64,000 nucleotides of DNA from the NCBI RefSeq assembly GCF_900182605.1, contig NZ_FXTB01000001.1, positions 372,001 to 436,000 of the forward strand. Direction: 5' to 3'. The position numbers and the translations under genes were made by a program. A model generated the notes under the pieces. That model was not told the DNA's origin. It saw only the letters and a list, made by a program, of their open reading frames with translations, and did no database searches. Of this stretch, positions 27,487 to 35,490 are shown one piece after another (position 1 is the first letter of the stretch; every line of letters begins with the position of its first letter). This stretch comes from Saccharicrinis carchari. Lineage in GTDB: Bacteria > Bacteroidota > Bacteroidia > Bacteroidales > Marinilabiliaceae.

Positions 27487-27597
27487 TTTCTGTTGGCCCG
27501 ATTATAAAAAGCCAAAAATGATATAATTCTTTTCAAAAATGATGTAACGCTCATTAAACGATTTCTTGCGTTATTTGTATCCTAAAATAATACAACT

Positions 27598-28857
27598 ATG
27601 GAAGTAATGAGCTACCTACAACAATTCTTAACGGATTTTGCAATTATTATGAGCGAAATGTCGCCCTATTTATTATTGGGCTTTTTCTTTGCCGGCTTGT
27701 TGTATGCGTTTATGCCACGTCAAAAAATTGAGCAATACTTTAGTGGCAATGCGTTAAAGTCATCCGTTAGAGCCTCTATTTTCGGCATCCCGCTGCCCCT
27801 TTGCTCTTGCGGTGTTATCCCCACGGGCGCGGCGCTGTATAAAAACGGCGCATCCAAGGGAGGAACAGTATCCTTTCTGATTTCCACACCACAAACGGGT
27901 GTAGATTCTATTCTGGCTACTTTTTCGCTGCTTGGCCTGCCTTTTGCCATCATTAGGCCCGTAGCGGCTTTAATTACCGGGGTAAGTGGTGGCTTAATAA
28001 CCAGTAAATTTACAACCAACGAAACTGTCAAAGCACCCATCGAGGAAAACACGGAAACGCATAAACCCCTTGGCCAGCGCATAAAAGATATGTTCAGATA
28101 CGGCTTTGTGGATTTTATACAGGATATATCCAAATGGCTGGTGATAGGTCTGGTGCTGGCAGCTATTATTTCGGTGCTGATACCCAACGATTTTTTTAAC
28201 GTAATCAATCTGCCGCCAATATTCCAAATGCTCCTGATTTTGGTGATATCCATACCTTTGTATATCTGTGCCACCGGAACCATCCCCCTGGCAGCGGTAT
28301 TATTACTTAAAGGAATTAGCCCGGGTGCGGCCTTTGTGCTTCTGATGGCAGGCCCTGCATCCAACGCGGCAACCATAACCATGATTGGAAAAGTGCTGGG
28401 TAAAAAAAGTCTTTTCACGTATTTAGCCACCATCATTGTTGGTGCCTTAGGCTTTGGACTACTTATCGATTATGCGCTACCCACAGAATGGTTTACAGAA
28501 ATTGCCCAGCAACACCTGGGACATCAACATGGCGAACACCTGAGTTGGTGGCAAATACTATCTGCCATCCTACTTTCAGGTTTAATTATCAACGGATACA
28601 TACAGCAAAAACTAAGCGCAAAGCGTAATTTAATTCAACCAAAAAACAACATCATGGAAATTAAAACCATAAAAGTAGATGGGATGACTTGTAACCATTG
28701 CAAATCGAATGTAGAAAGCAATCTTGAAAAATTGAATTTTATAAATAAGGCGGAAGTCAATTTGGCGACAAAAACGGTAGAATTGCAAGGCAATAACATT
28801 GATATGGATAGCGCCAAACAAACCATTGAATCGCTGGGTTATACGCCTTTAGCTTAG
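27598..28857 (+). CDS. SO_0444-type metal efflux permease with C-terminal HMA domain
   Basis: A 419-residue membrane protein of the DUF318/ArsP-like permease type, SO_0444 family, linked to Cu/Zn efflux. The conserved PLPLCSCGVIPTG and ISTPQTGVDS segments lie near residues 60-104, and eight or so TM helices span 1-340. A mirrored motif pair, ICATGTIPLA and MAGPASNAATI, occurs in the second half. A cytoplasmic HMA metal-binding domain follows from about residue 353 (VDGMTCNHC, Cys 365 and 368). An internal ATG at 28654 falls exactly at the start of the HMA domain. The fused HMA domain would deliver metal to the pore. It is single, about 110 nt after the PAP2 gene, and lies upstream of the copper island. 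Confidence 0.88.
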   Translation: MEVMSYLQQFLTDFAIIMSEMSPYLLLGFFFAGLLYAFMPRQKIEQYFSGNALKSSVRASIFGIPLPLCSCGVIPTGAALYKNGASKGGTVSFLISTPQTGVDSILATFSLLGLPFAIIRPVAALITGVSGGLITSKFTTNETVKAPIEENTETHKPLGQRIKDMFRYGFVDFIQDISKWLVIGLVLAAIISVLIPNDFFNVINLPPIFQMLLILVISIPLYICATGTIPLAAVLLLKGISPGAAFVLLMAGPASNAATITMIGKVLGKKSLFTYLATIIVGALGFGLLIDYALPTEWFTEIAQQHLGHQHGEHLSWWQILSAILLSGLIINGYIQQKLSAKRNLIQPKNNIMEIKTIKVDGMTCNHCKSNVESNLEKLNFINKAEVNLATKTVELQGNNIDMDSAKQTIESLGYTPLA

Positions 28858-29282
28858 TTTTGACTATTTTGTAAAAAGTGAGGTGAATGACATGAGACAC
28901 ATATGTTAGACCGGGTGCTTCTGCACCTTTTTCCTGCCAATCAAAACTGATTAATCGCAAGTTATTCACAATCTATCCCGCAGGATTACGCCGGTAAGCA
29001 ACACTATTGATAATAAAACAAGTGATGATCCTCATCCCCGCACCTTAGGCTCGGAAATTGATCCCGAATACATGTTCGGGACAGGCTCTGTTTATCCTAA
29101 AAAAGAAGAGTTGTGGCCAGAGTAAAACCATAGTCGAATAAAGCCTCATGTATCTGTCGGATTTACAAAAAATACGATACGGTTCTGATTTGTAGCGAGC
29201 AGATTAAGAACCGTTAGGTGGTATTTTAACGAAGGTGTGCGCATAAATGATTTCATAATATTGTAAATTTGAATAAAAAAAC
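28858..29282. other. Intergenic region with a short inverted repeat
   Basis: 425 nt without a credible gene. A 7-bp inverted repeat TCCCGAA/TTCGGGA (29062-29068 with 29075-29081, loop 6 nt) is the only structure noticed. It has no T-tract. Confidence 0.35.
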
Positions 29283-30371
29283 ATGCTATTACTTTTATTC
29301 TATTTATTTCTTGCTATAGTTGTATCATTTCTCTGTTCGATAATGGAAGCGGTGCTTCTTTCAACACCACAATCCTTCTTGATTGTTAAGTATGAAAATG
29401 GAAATGCCTGGGCAAAATCATTTATTGATCTAAAAACGAATATTGATAAGCCATTATCTGCAATACTATCATTAAATACAGTAGCACATACCGTGGGTGC
29501 AGCGGGAGTTGGAGCACAGGCAGTTAAAGTGTTTGGTGAAGCGTCATTTGGAATTATATCCGCTATCTTAACAATTTTAATATTAGTAATCACAGAAATA
29601 ATTCCAAAAACCATTGGTGCCAGTTATTGGAGAAATCTGTCCATGATTTCTTCTCGGATTATACAAGTAATGATAATCATAACTTATCCATTAGTCGTTA
29701 TGTCCGCGGTTATCACAAAACTAATCTCAAAAAAACAACAAGAGCACACAACGAGTAGAGAGGAAATTGCAGTATTAACAAATATAGGTGCAGATGAAGG
29801 TATTTTTTCAAATAAGGAACATAAAATAATTCAAAATTTACTGCGGCTCAAGAATGTGAAAGCAAAGGGAATAATGACACCAAGAGTTGTTGTTGCTATC
29901 GCCGATGAGAATTTATCCTTAAAAGAATTTTTTAAAAATAAAGATTATCTAAAATTTTCGCGCATCCCAATATATACTGAAAATGATGAAAACATAACCG
30001 GGTATGTATTCCGCCAGGAAGTTTTTGAAAAAATGGCAGAAGATCAACATGATTTAAAACTGAAAGATGTTAAACGAGATATAGTGGTAGTTCCAAATAG
30101 CATAGGGTTGTTTGCATTATGGGAAAAGCTATTGGAAAAAAAGGAACATATTGCAATAATTGTAGATGAGTATGGAGGTTTAGACGGAATTATAACAATG
30201 GAAGATATTATTGAAACTATGCTTGGCCTTGAAATAATTGATGAAACCGATACCATAGTTGATATGCAAAAATATGCAAGAGACAGGTGGAAGGAAAGGC
30301 AGACGAAATATAATATTATTGACAAAATAAATAAGCAAAATGAAGAAAAAACACCACCTGAGATTTTATAA
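29283..30371 (+). CDS. CNNM-domain membrane protein with CBS pair (CorC/HlyC-like, short form)
   Basis: A 362-residue protein. Residues 1-155 form the CNNM (DUF21) membrane domain with about four hydrophobic segments and conserved ITEIIPKTIGA. Residues 185-320 are a CBS pair (VKAKGIMTPRVVV, then HIAIIVDEYGGLDGIITMEDIIETMLG). It stops about 40 residues later without the FAD-binding-like CorC_HlyC domain that many homologues have. CNNM proteins are implicated in Mg2+ and other divalent-cation transport, with CBS domains sensing nucleotides; the substrate here is not known. The sequence is noticeably more A-rich than its neighbours. It is monocistronic. Confidence 0.88.
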   Translation: MLLLLFYLFLAIVVSFLCSIMEAVLLSTPQSFLIVKYENGNAWAKSFIDLKTNIDKPLSAILSLNTVAHTVGAAGVGAQAVKVFGEASFGIISAILTILILVITEIIPKTIGASYWRNLSMISSRIIQVMIIITYPLVVMSAVITKLISKKQQEHTTSREEIAVLTNIGADEGIFSNKEHKIIQNLLRLKNVKAKGIMTPRVVVAIADENLSLKEFFKNKDYLKFSRIPIYTENDENITGYVFRQEVFEKMAEDQHDLKLKDVKRDIVVVPNSIGLFALWEKLLEKKEHIAIIVDEYGGLDGIITMEDIIETMLGLEIIDETDTIVDMQKYARDRWKERQTKYNIIDKINKQNEEKTPPEIL

Positions 30372-30526
30372 AGATAATAGTTCAGATGGTATGGACTGCA
30401 AGGGTTTTATTGGCTTCAGTAGACTTGAAAATTGACAGGAAAGTACTGCCAATTTAATTACTGTTTTTGCACTTAATCCTTGCGCACTTTCGGTAAGTTA
30501 ATAGTTTGTTAACACCGAAGCCTAAC

Positions 30527-30557
30527 TTTGTATTTGACTATTAAAATCGTAGTTTTG
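30527..30557 (+). promoter_or_regulatory. Consensus promoter of the copper operon
   Basis: A -33 TTTG at 30527-30530 and a -7 TAGTTTTG at 30550-30557 are separated by 19 nt, a full match to the Bacteroidota primary sigma-factor pattern, 18 nt upstream of the HYC_CC_PP gene. A second -7 match, TAACTTTG, lies at 30523-30530 and overlaps the -33 box. Confidence 0.7.
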
Positions 30558-30575
30558 TAAATCACAATTGAATAG

Positions 30576-30950
30576 ATGTTTAAAACCACCGTACATATCG
30601 TAATAGCAATGTTTCTGCTGTTAGCTACCGCAGGAGTAACTATTTCTATGCACTATTGTGGCGGCAGTCTGGTTTATACATCTATTAATCAACAAGCCGA
30701 ATCGTGCTGTGACGATGACGGATGCTGCGAAAACAAGACTTTACATTATGAGCTCGAAGATGATTATCTAAGCCCTATCGTTGTTGATAACAACAATCTG
30801 ATAGAAATGGAAATTTTGTTTCCGATTTTATTTGTGATGAATTTCGATTTGTCCGCAGCACAAGCAAAGCCTTCCTTTGCTTTTATTGATTCGTACCCTC
30901 CTCCCAAAATACAAACCCGACTTTCTTTATTGCAGGTTTACTTGATTTGA
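30576..30950 (+). CDS. HYC_CC_PP family small protein
   Basis: A 124-residue protein with the three marks that name this Bacteroidota family: HYC at 26-28 directly after an N-terminal hydrophobic segment, CC pairs at 44-45 and 50-51, and PPP at 108-110 near the C-terminus. A second hydrophobic stretch lies at about 77-90. It is the first gene of the copper operon, 18 nt after a consensus promoter and 101 nt before cusA. The Cys/His content and position suggest metal binding or sensing in the envelope; no function is established to my knowledge. Confidence 0.85.
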   Translation: MFKTTVHIVIAMFLLLATAGVTISMHYCGGSLVYTSINQQAESCCDDDGCCENKTLHYELEDDYLSPIVVDNNNLIEMEILFPILFVMNFDLSAAQAKPSFAFIDSYPPPKIQTRLSLLQVYLI

Positions 30951-31051
30951 TTTAAATAGAAACGAATTGACACAGGCATTCTTATGGACGCTTGGGTCGA
31001 TTTGCCAATTGTACTCACAATAAATTTCTATCTAATTCAAATCTTTGAACT

Positions 31052-34000
31052 ATGCTTAATAGTACCATTAAATTTTTCTTGGAGAATAGACTGGTCACCT
31101 TTTTGGTTCTCCTTATTTTCGTCAGTTGGGGAATCGTAACATCACCTTTTGGTTGGGATACCGGTATTTTGCCCTCCGACCCCGTTCCGGTAGATGCCAT
31201 ACCGGATATTGGCGAAAACCAGCAAATTGTATTTACCGAGTGGATGGGTCGTTCGCCTCAGGATATCGAAGACCAAATTTCCTACCCCCTCACTACTTAT
31301 ATGTTGGGAATACCGGGAGTGAAATCAATCCGCAGTTCATCCATATTTGGTTTTTCCAGTATTTTTATCATCTTTTCTGATGATGTTGAATTCTACTGGT
31401 CGCGTTCGCGGATTCTCGAAAAGCTAAGCTCACTGCCATCGGGTTTGCTGCCCGAGGGTGTGCAGCCTGCACTTGGCCCAGATGCCACTGCTTTGGGGCA
31501 GGTGTACTGGTACACCATCGAAGGCCGCGACAAAAACGGAAACCCCACCGGAGGCTGGGATTTGCACGAAATTCGTACCGTCCAGGATTTTTACGTAAAA
31601 TATGGGCTCAACGGTACCGAAGGTGTTTCCGAAGTGGCATCCATTGGTGGCTTTGTGCAGGAATACCAAATCGATGTTAATCCCGATGCACTGAAAGCGT
31701 ACAATATCCCTTTGCATATGGTAATGCAGGCCGTGCAAAAATCCAACCGCGATGTAGGTGCCAAAACCGTCGAAATTAACCAGGCCGAATATCTTGTTCG
31801 TGGATTGGGTTATATCAAAAAAGTAGAAGATATTGAAAAAGCCGTGGTTGCGGTGCAGGAAAATGTTCCCATCCGCATTCAGGACATTGGCGTAGTCAGC
31901 TTGGGGCCATCTACGCGCAGGGGTGCTCTGGACAAAGATGGCGCCGAAGTGGTTGGTGGCGTGGTAGTTGCCCGTTACGGCGCGAATCCCTTGCAGGTTA
32001 TCAACAATGTAAAAGATAAAATCAAGGAAATCTCGCCCGGATTGCCCAAAAAGATATTGGCCAACGGGGTAGAAAGCCAACTAACTATCGTACCATTCTA
32101 CGACCGTTCCGGTCTTATTTATGAAACCCTGGGAACATTGGAAGAAGCCATATCGCTCCAGATTCTGATTGTTATTCTGGTGGTTATCGTTATGGTTTAT
32201 AACCTGAGGGCATCGTTCTTAATTTCCAGTTTATTGCCCATTGCCGTGCTAATGGTTTTTATTGCCATGCGTTATTTTGGTGTCGATGCCAACATTGTGG
32301 CCTTATCCGGGATAGCCATTGCCATTGGTACGATGGTCGATTTGGGAGTAATCCTATCTGAGAACATCATCAAACACGTTGAAGAGTCCCCCTCCGAACA
32401 GAAACTTATAACCACCATCTATAATGGGGCATCCGAAGTTAGTTCAGCTATATTTACGGCGGTTTCAACCACCATTGTCAGTTTTATCCCGGTGTTTACC
32501 ATGCAGGCCGCCGAAGGAAAACTTTTCGGTCCGTTGGCGTTTACCAAAACGTTTGCACTAATTGCTGCACTTATCGTTTCATTATTTCTTATGCCTACGC
32601 TGGCGCATTGGTTTTTTGGTGCAAAAATTAAAAGTCAAAAAGTCAAAAAGTGGCTGAATATTACATTGATACCCATTGGAATTGCCACCCTTTTTGCCGG
32701 ACAGACATGGGGGGGAATGATTTTGCTGGCTTTTGGCCTTGTAGGGGTAGTGAAAGAATTCAGAGAAATAAAGTTAGAAGTTAGAAGTGAGAAGTTAGAA
32801 GTTGGAGGAGGGAAGATAGATGGCGACAAAGCTATAACTACTGCCGGTGCATCCCTTCAACGAAAATTTAAATCATGGGCTAATTGGGTGCTTGAATATG
32901 CCGAAATCATCATTGTGCTTATTGGTGTTATCTGGTTACTGGCCAAATACTGGCTTCCGCTGGGACCTTCAAAAAGTATGGTAACAAATGTTTTATTTGT
33001 AGCCCTGCTCGTTGTAATTATATTGGGTTTCTTTATAATCCTTGAATATTTTTATAAACCGATACTCCATTGGTGTCTAAACAATAAGGTCAAATTCCTT
33101 TTGATTCCTTCCTTTTTAATTCTTTTCGGGGCAACTACCTGGATGGGGTTCAACAACATTTTTGGTTTTGTAGCCAAAGGTTTCGACGGGCTTGGATGGA
33201 ATGTCCGCACCACCAAAGTATGGTCGGGATTAACCCACACCTTCCCTGCTATCGGGAAAGAATTTATGCCTTCGCTCAATGAAGGGAGTTTCTTGCTCAT
33301 GCCCACTTCCATGCCCCATTCAGGTTTTGAATACAACCGCGAAGTTTTGGGGCAGCTGGATATGTTGTTGACCAATATCCCTGAAGTTGAACTAACGGTA
33401 GGGAAATTAGGTAGGGTTGAGTCAGCACTCGACCCGGCACCCATCTCGATGTACGAGAACGTTATTAATTACCGTCCTGAATATATGCTCAACGAAAAAG
33501 GGCACCGGGTAAGATTTAAGGTAGATAAAAACGACCGTTTCATACTGAGCACCGGAGATACACTAAGCAATACAGAAGCCTTGCACAGTGGGGTAACCCT
33601 TGCGGAGCTGATACCGGATACCAGAGGAAATTATTACCGCAACTGGCGGGAGGAAATCAAATCGCCCGATGACATTTGGAATGAGATTGTGAAAGTGGCG
33701 AAAATACCGGGTGTTACTTCGGCGCCTAAACTGCAACCCATCGAAACCCGATTGGTAATGTTGCAAACGGGGATGCGCGCACCCATGGGTATTAAAGTAT
33801 ATGGTCCGGACCTGCCAACCATCGAAGCATTTGGGATGGAATTGGAAGAGGTGCTGAAAGAGGTTCCTTCGGTAAAAGCCGAGGCGGTATTCGCCGACCG
33901 GATTGTTGGTAAACCTTACTTGCACCTCAATATTGATCGTGACGAAATTTCGCGTTACGGGCTCAATGTGGAAGATGTGCAGCAAACCATCGAAACGGCC

Positions 34001-34951
34001 ATTGGAGGAATGAACATTACTTCAACGGTTGAAGGTCGGAAACGATTTCCCGTAAGGGTACGCTACCCGCGCGAACTTAGAGACGACCCCGAATCGCTGG
34101 GGAATATTCTGATACCTACACCTACCGGAGCACAAATTCCCATCTCCCAAATTGTAGATTTTGAATACGTTAGGGGGCCACAGGCCATTAAAAGCGAGGA
34201 GACTTTTTTGGTGGGTTATGTTTTGTTCGACAAAAGGGAAGGTTTTTCAGAAGTAGGCGTGGTTAATGATGCGCAGAATGCCATACAAGCACGTATTGAC
34301 TCCGGCGATTTAAACGTGCCGGCCGGAATTAGTTACAAGTTCTCGGGGAGTTACGAAAACCAGGTGCGGGCAGAAAAACGCCTCTCTATCATTGTACCGC
34401 TGGTTTTGGTCATTGTGTTTCTGATACTCTACTTCCAATTTAAGTCAATCACTACTTCACTGATGGTTTTCTCAGGCATAGCCATGGCCTTTAGCGGTGG
34501 TTTTATGATGATATGGCTATACGGCCAGGGCTGGTTTGTGGATTTTTCCATCTTTGGCGCCAACATGCGGGAGCTATTCCAAATGCACACCATCAACCTG
34601 AGTGTGGCGGTGTGGGTCGGCTTTATCGCCCTCTTTGGTATTGCTACCGACGATGGTGTTTTAATGGCCACTTACCTCGACCAAAGTTTTGCCCGTAATA
34701 AAACCGATAATCTGAAAGGAATACGCGCAGCGGTGGTGGAAGCGGGCTACCGTAGAATTAAACCTGCCGTAATGACTTCGGCAACAACCATCATCGCGTT
34801 GCTGCCCATCTTAACCTCTACCGGACGGGGCGCTGATATTATGATACCTATGGCCATTCCGGCTTTTGGGGGGATGATTTTTGCTGCAATTACCTATTTT
34901 ATCGTACCGGTGCTTTATAGCATGAGGGAAGAGAGACGGATTAGAGGCTAG
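31052..34951 (+). CDS. cusA: CusA/CzcA-type heavy-metal RND efflux pump
   Basis: A 1299-residue inner-membrane RND pump exporting metal by proton antiport as part of a CusABC-type complex. It has the RND plan: TM1 at about 10-30, periplasmic loop 1 with VPVDAIPDIGENQQIVFTEW, TM2-6 with GTMVDLGVILSEN (proton-relay Asp near 428), and a second half with the IFGANMRELFQMHTINLSVAVW membrane region and FGIATDDGVLMATYL. The relay segment resembles the monovalent Cu(I)/Ag(I) class more than CzcA. It is longer than the usual 1030-1050 residues, partly through a cytoplasmic loop at about 520-620 that contains two repeat-derived in-frame stretches (32630-32653, 32771-32820). Its last codons and TAG stop lie inside a heptamer array. 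The four-helix-bundle gene follows. Confidence 0.93.
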   Translation: MLNSTIKFFLENRLVTFLVLLIFVSWGIVTSPFGWDTGILPSDPVPVDAIPDIGENQQIVFTEWMGRSPQDIEDQISYPLTTYMLGIPGVKSIRSSSIFGFSSIFIIFSDDVEFYWSRSRILEKLSSLPSGLLPEGVQPALGPDATALGQVYWYTIEGRDKNGNPTGGWDLHEIRTVQDFYVKYGLNGTEGVSEVASIGGFVQEYQIDVNPDALKAYNIPLHMVMQAVQKSNRDVGAKTVEINQAEYLVRGLGYIKKVEDIEKAVVAVQENVPIRIQDIGVVSLGPSTRRGALDKDGAEVVGGVVVARYGANPLQVINNVKDKIKEISPGLPKKILANGVESQLTIVPFYDRSGLIYETLGTLEEAISLQILIVILVVIVMVYNLRASFLISSLLPIAVLMVFIAMRYFGVDANIVALSGIAIAIGTMVDLGVILSENIIKHVEESPSEQKLITTIYNGASEVSSAIFTAVSTTIVSFIPVFTMQAAEGKLFGPLAFTKTFALIAALIVSLFLMPTLAHWFFGAKIKSQKVKKWLNITLIPIGIATLFAGQTWGGMILLAFGLVGVVKEFREIKLEVRSEKLEVGGGKIDGDKAITTAGASLQRKFKSWANWVLEYAEIIIVLIGVIWLLAKYWLPLGPSKSMVTNVLFVALLVVIILGFFIILEYFYKPILHWCLNNKVKFLLIPSFLILFGATTWMGFNNIFGFVAKGFDGLGWNVRTTKVWSGLTHTFPAIGKEFMPSLNEGSFLLMPTSMPHSGFEYNREVLGQLDMLLTNIPEVELTVGKLGRVESALDPAPISMYENVINYRPEYMLNEKGHRVRFKVDKNDRFILSTGDTLSNTEALHSGVTLAELIPDTRGNYYRNWREEIKSPDDIWNEIVKVAKIPGVTSAPKLQPIETRLVMLQTGMRAPMGIKVYGPDLPTIEAFGMELEEVLKEVPSVKAEAVFADRIVGKPYLHLNIDRDEISRYGLNVEDVQQTIETAIGGMNITSTVEGRKRFPVRVRYPRELRDDPESLGNILIPTPTGAQIPISQIVDFEYVRGPQAIKSEETFLVGYVLFDKREGFSEVGVVNDAQNAIQARIDSGDLNVPAGISYKFSGSYENQVRAEKRLSIIVPLVLVIVFLILYFQFKSITTSLMVFSGIAMAFSGGFMMIWLYGQGWFVDFSIFGANMRELFQMHTINLSVAVWVGFIALFGIATDDGVLMATYLDQSFARNKTDNLKGIRAAVVEAGYRRIKPAVMTSATTIIALLPILTSTGRGADIMIPMAIPAFGGMIFAAITYFIVPVLYSMREERRIRG
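32630..32653 (+). repeat. Short AAAAGTC-unit array inside cusA
   Basis: Three tandem A4-5-GTC/GTG units read in frame as Lys/Ser/Val-rich residues in the cytoplasmic loop of the pump. Such simple arrays are usually intergenic in this phylum. Confidence 0.5.
32771..32820 (+). repeat. GTTAGAA heptamer array inside cusA (forward)
   Basis: About seven units of a degenerate heptamer (AGTTAGA, AGTTAGA, AGTGAGA, AGTTAGA, AGTTGGA, GGAGGGA, AGATAGA) lie in tandem and in frame within cusA, encoding a Lys/Glu/Val-rich stretch. It is the same family and orientation as the array at 34940-35002. Confidence 0.75.
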
Positions 34952-35002
34952 AGGTTAGAGGTTAGAGGTTGGAGGTTTGAAAATAGAAATTAGAGAGTAG
35001 AT
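34940..35002 (+). repeat. Left heptamer array, at the cusA stop codon (forward)
   Basis: About nine units of consensus GTTAGAR (ATTAGAG, GCTAGAG, GTTAGAG twice, GTTGGAG, GTTTGAA, AATAGAA, ATTAGAG, AGTAGAT). The cusA stop TAG (34949-34951) lies inside the second unit. The array is 130 nt upstream of the first four-helix-bundle gene, whose other side carries the inverted array at 35621-35676. Confidence 0.8.
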
Positions 35003-35131
35003 TTTATGATCAAACTTGTTATCAGTTAATAATGGATAAAACATTGATTTCTTGAGTATTAAATCCTTAACTTCTATAGTCGGCTTAGATGTTACATCAA
35101 CACTATTTGAACAACAAAAAACAGTAATAAA

Positions 35132-35488
35132 ATGATAAAGTCATATAAAGATCTCGAGGTTTATAAACGGTCATTCAATCTGGCAATGGAAATTTTTTGG
35201 TTAACAAGAGATTTTCCCAAAGAAGAAGTTTACTCGTTGACTTCTCAAATTAATAGATCATCACGCTCAATAAGTGCCAACATATCCGAGGGATGGGCAA
35301 AAAGGATCTATGAGCCAGTTTTTAAGCAACATTTAATTCATGCTTTAGGATCATGCTCTGAAACAGAAAATTGGCTTGCATTCGCATTGGAATGCAAATA
35401 TCTGGATCAATCCATTTATAATCCCATCAACAACGAGTTGGATCAAATTGGAAAAATGCTGAATAAACTGCATCAAAATTGGAAATAA
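35132..35488 (+). CDS. Four-helix-bundle (S23/IVS-type) protein, copy 1
   Basis: A 118-residue all-helical protein of the four-helix-bundle family first seen in 23S rRNA intervening sequences and related to the Avd accessory protein of diversity-generating retroelements. Hallmarks: the N-terminal SYKDLEVYKRSFNLAMEI helix, and the NRSSRSISANISEG turn at 41-54 with its conserved Ser, Asn and Gly. Family members are basic pentameric nucleic-acid binders where studied; the cellular role is unknown. It interrupts the metal-efflux operon between cusA and tolC. Its stop is separated by only TC from the tolC ATG, so the genes are translationally coupled. Inverted heptamer arrays lie on both sides. 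Confidence 0.9.
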   Translation: MIKSYKDLEVYKRSFNLAMEIFWLTRDFPKEEVYSLTSQINRSSRSISANISEGWAKRIYEPVFKQHLIHALGSCSETENWLAFALECKYLDQSIYNPINNELDQIGKMLNKLHQNWK

Positions 35489-35490
35489 TC

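Noticed and set aside
27720-28436. 238-codon minus-strand reading frame opposite the SO_0444 permease
   Set aside because: Antisense shadow of a gene with clear family motifs.
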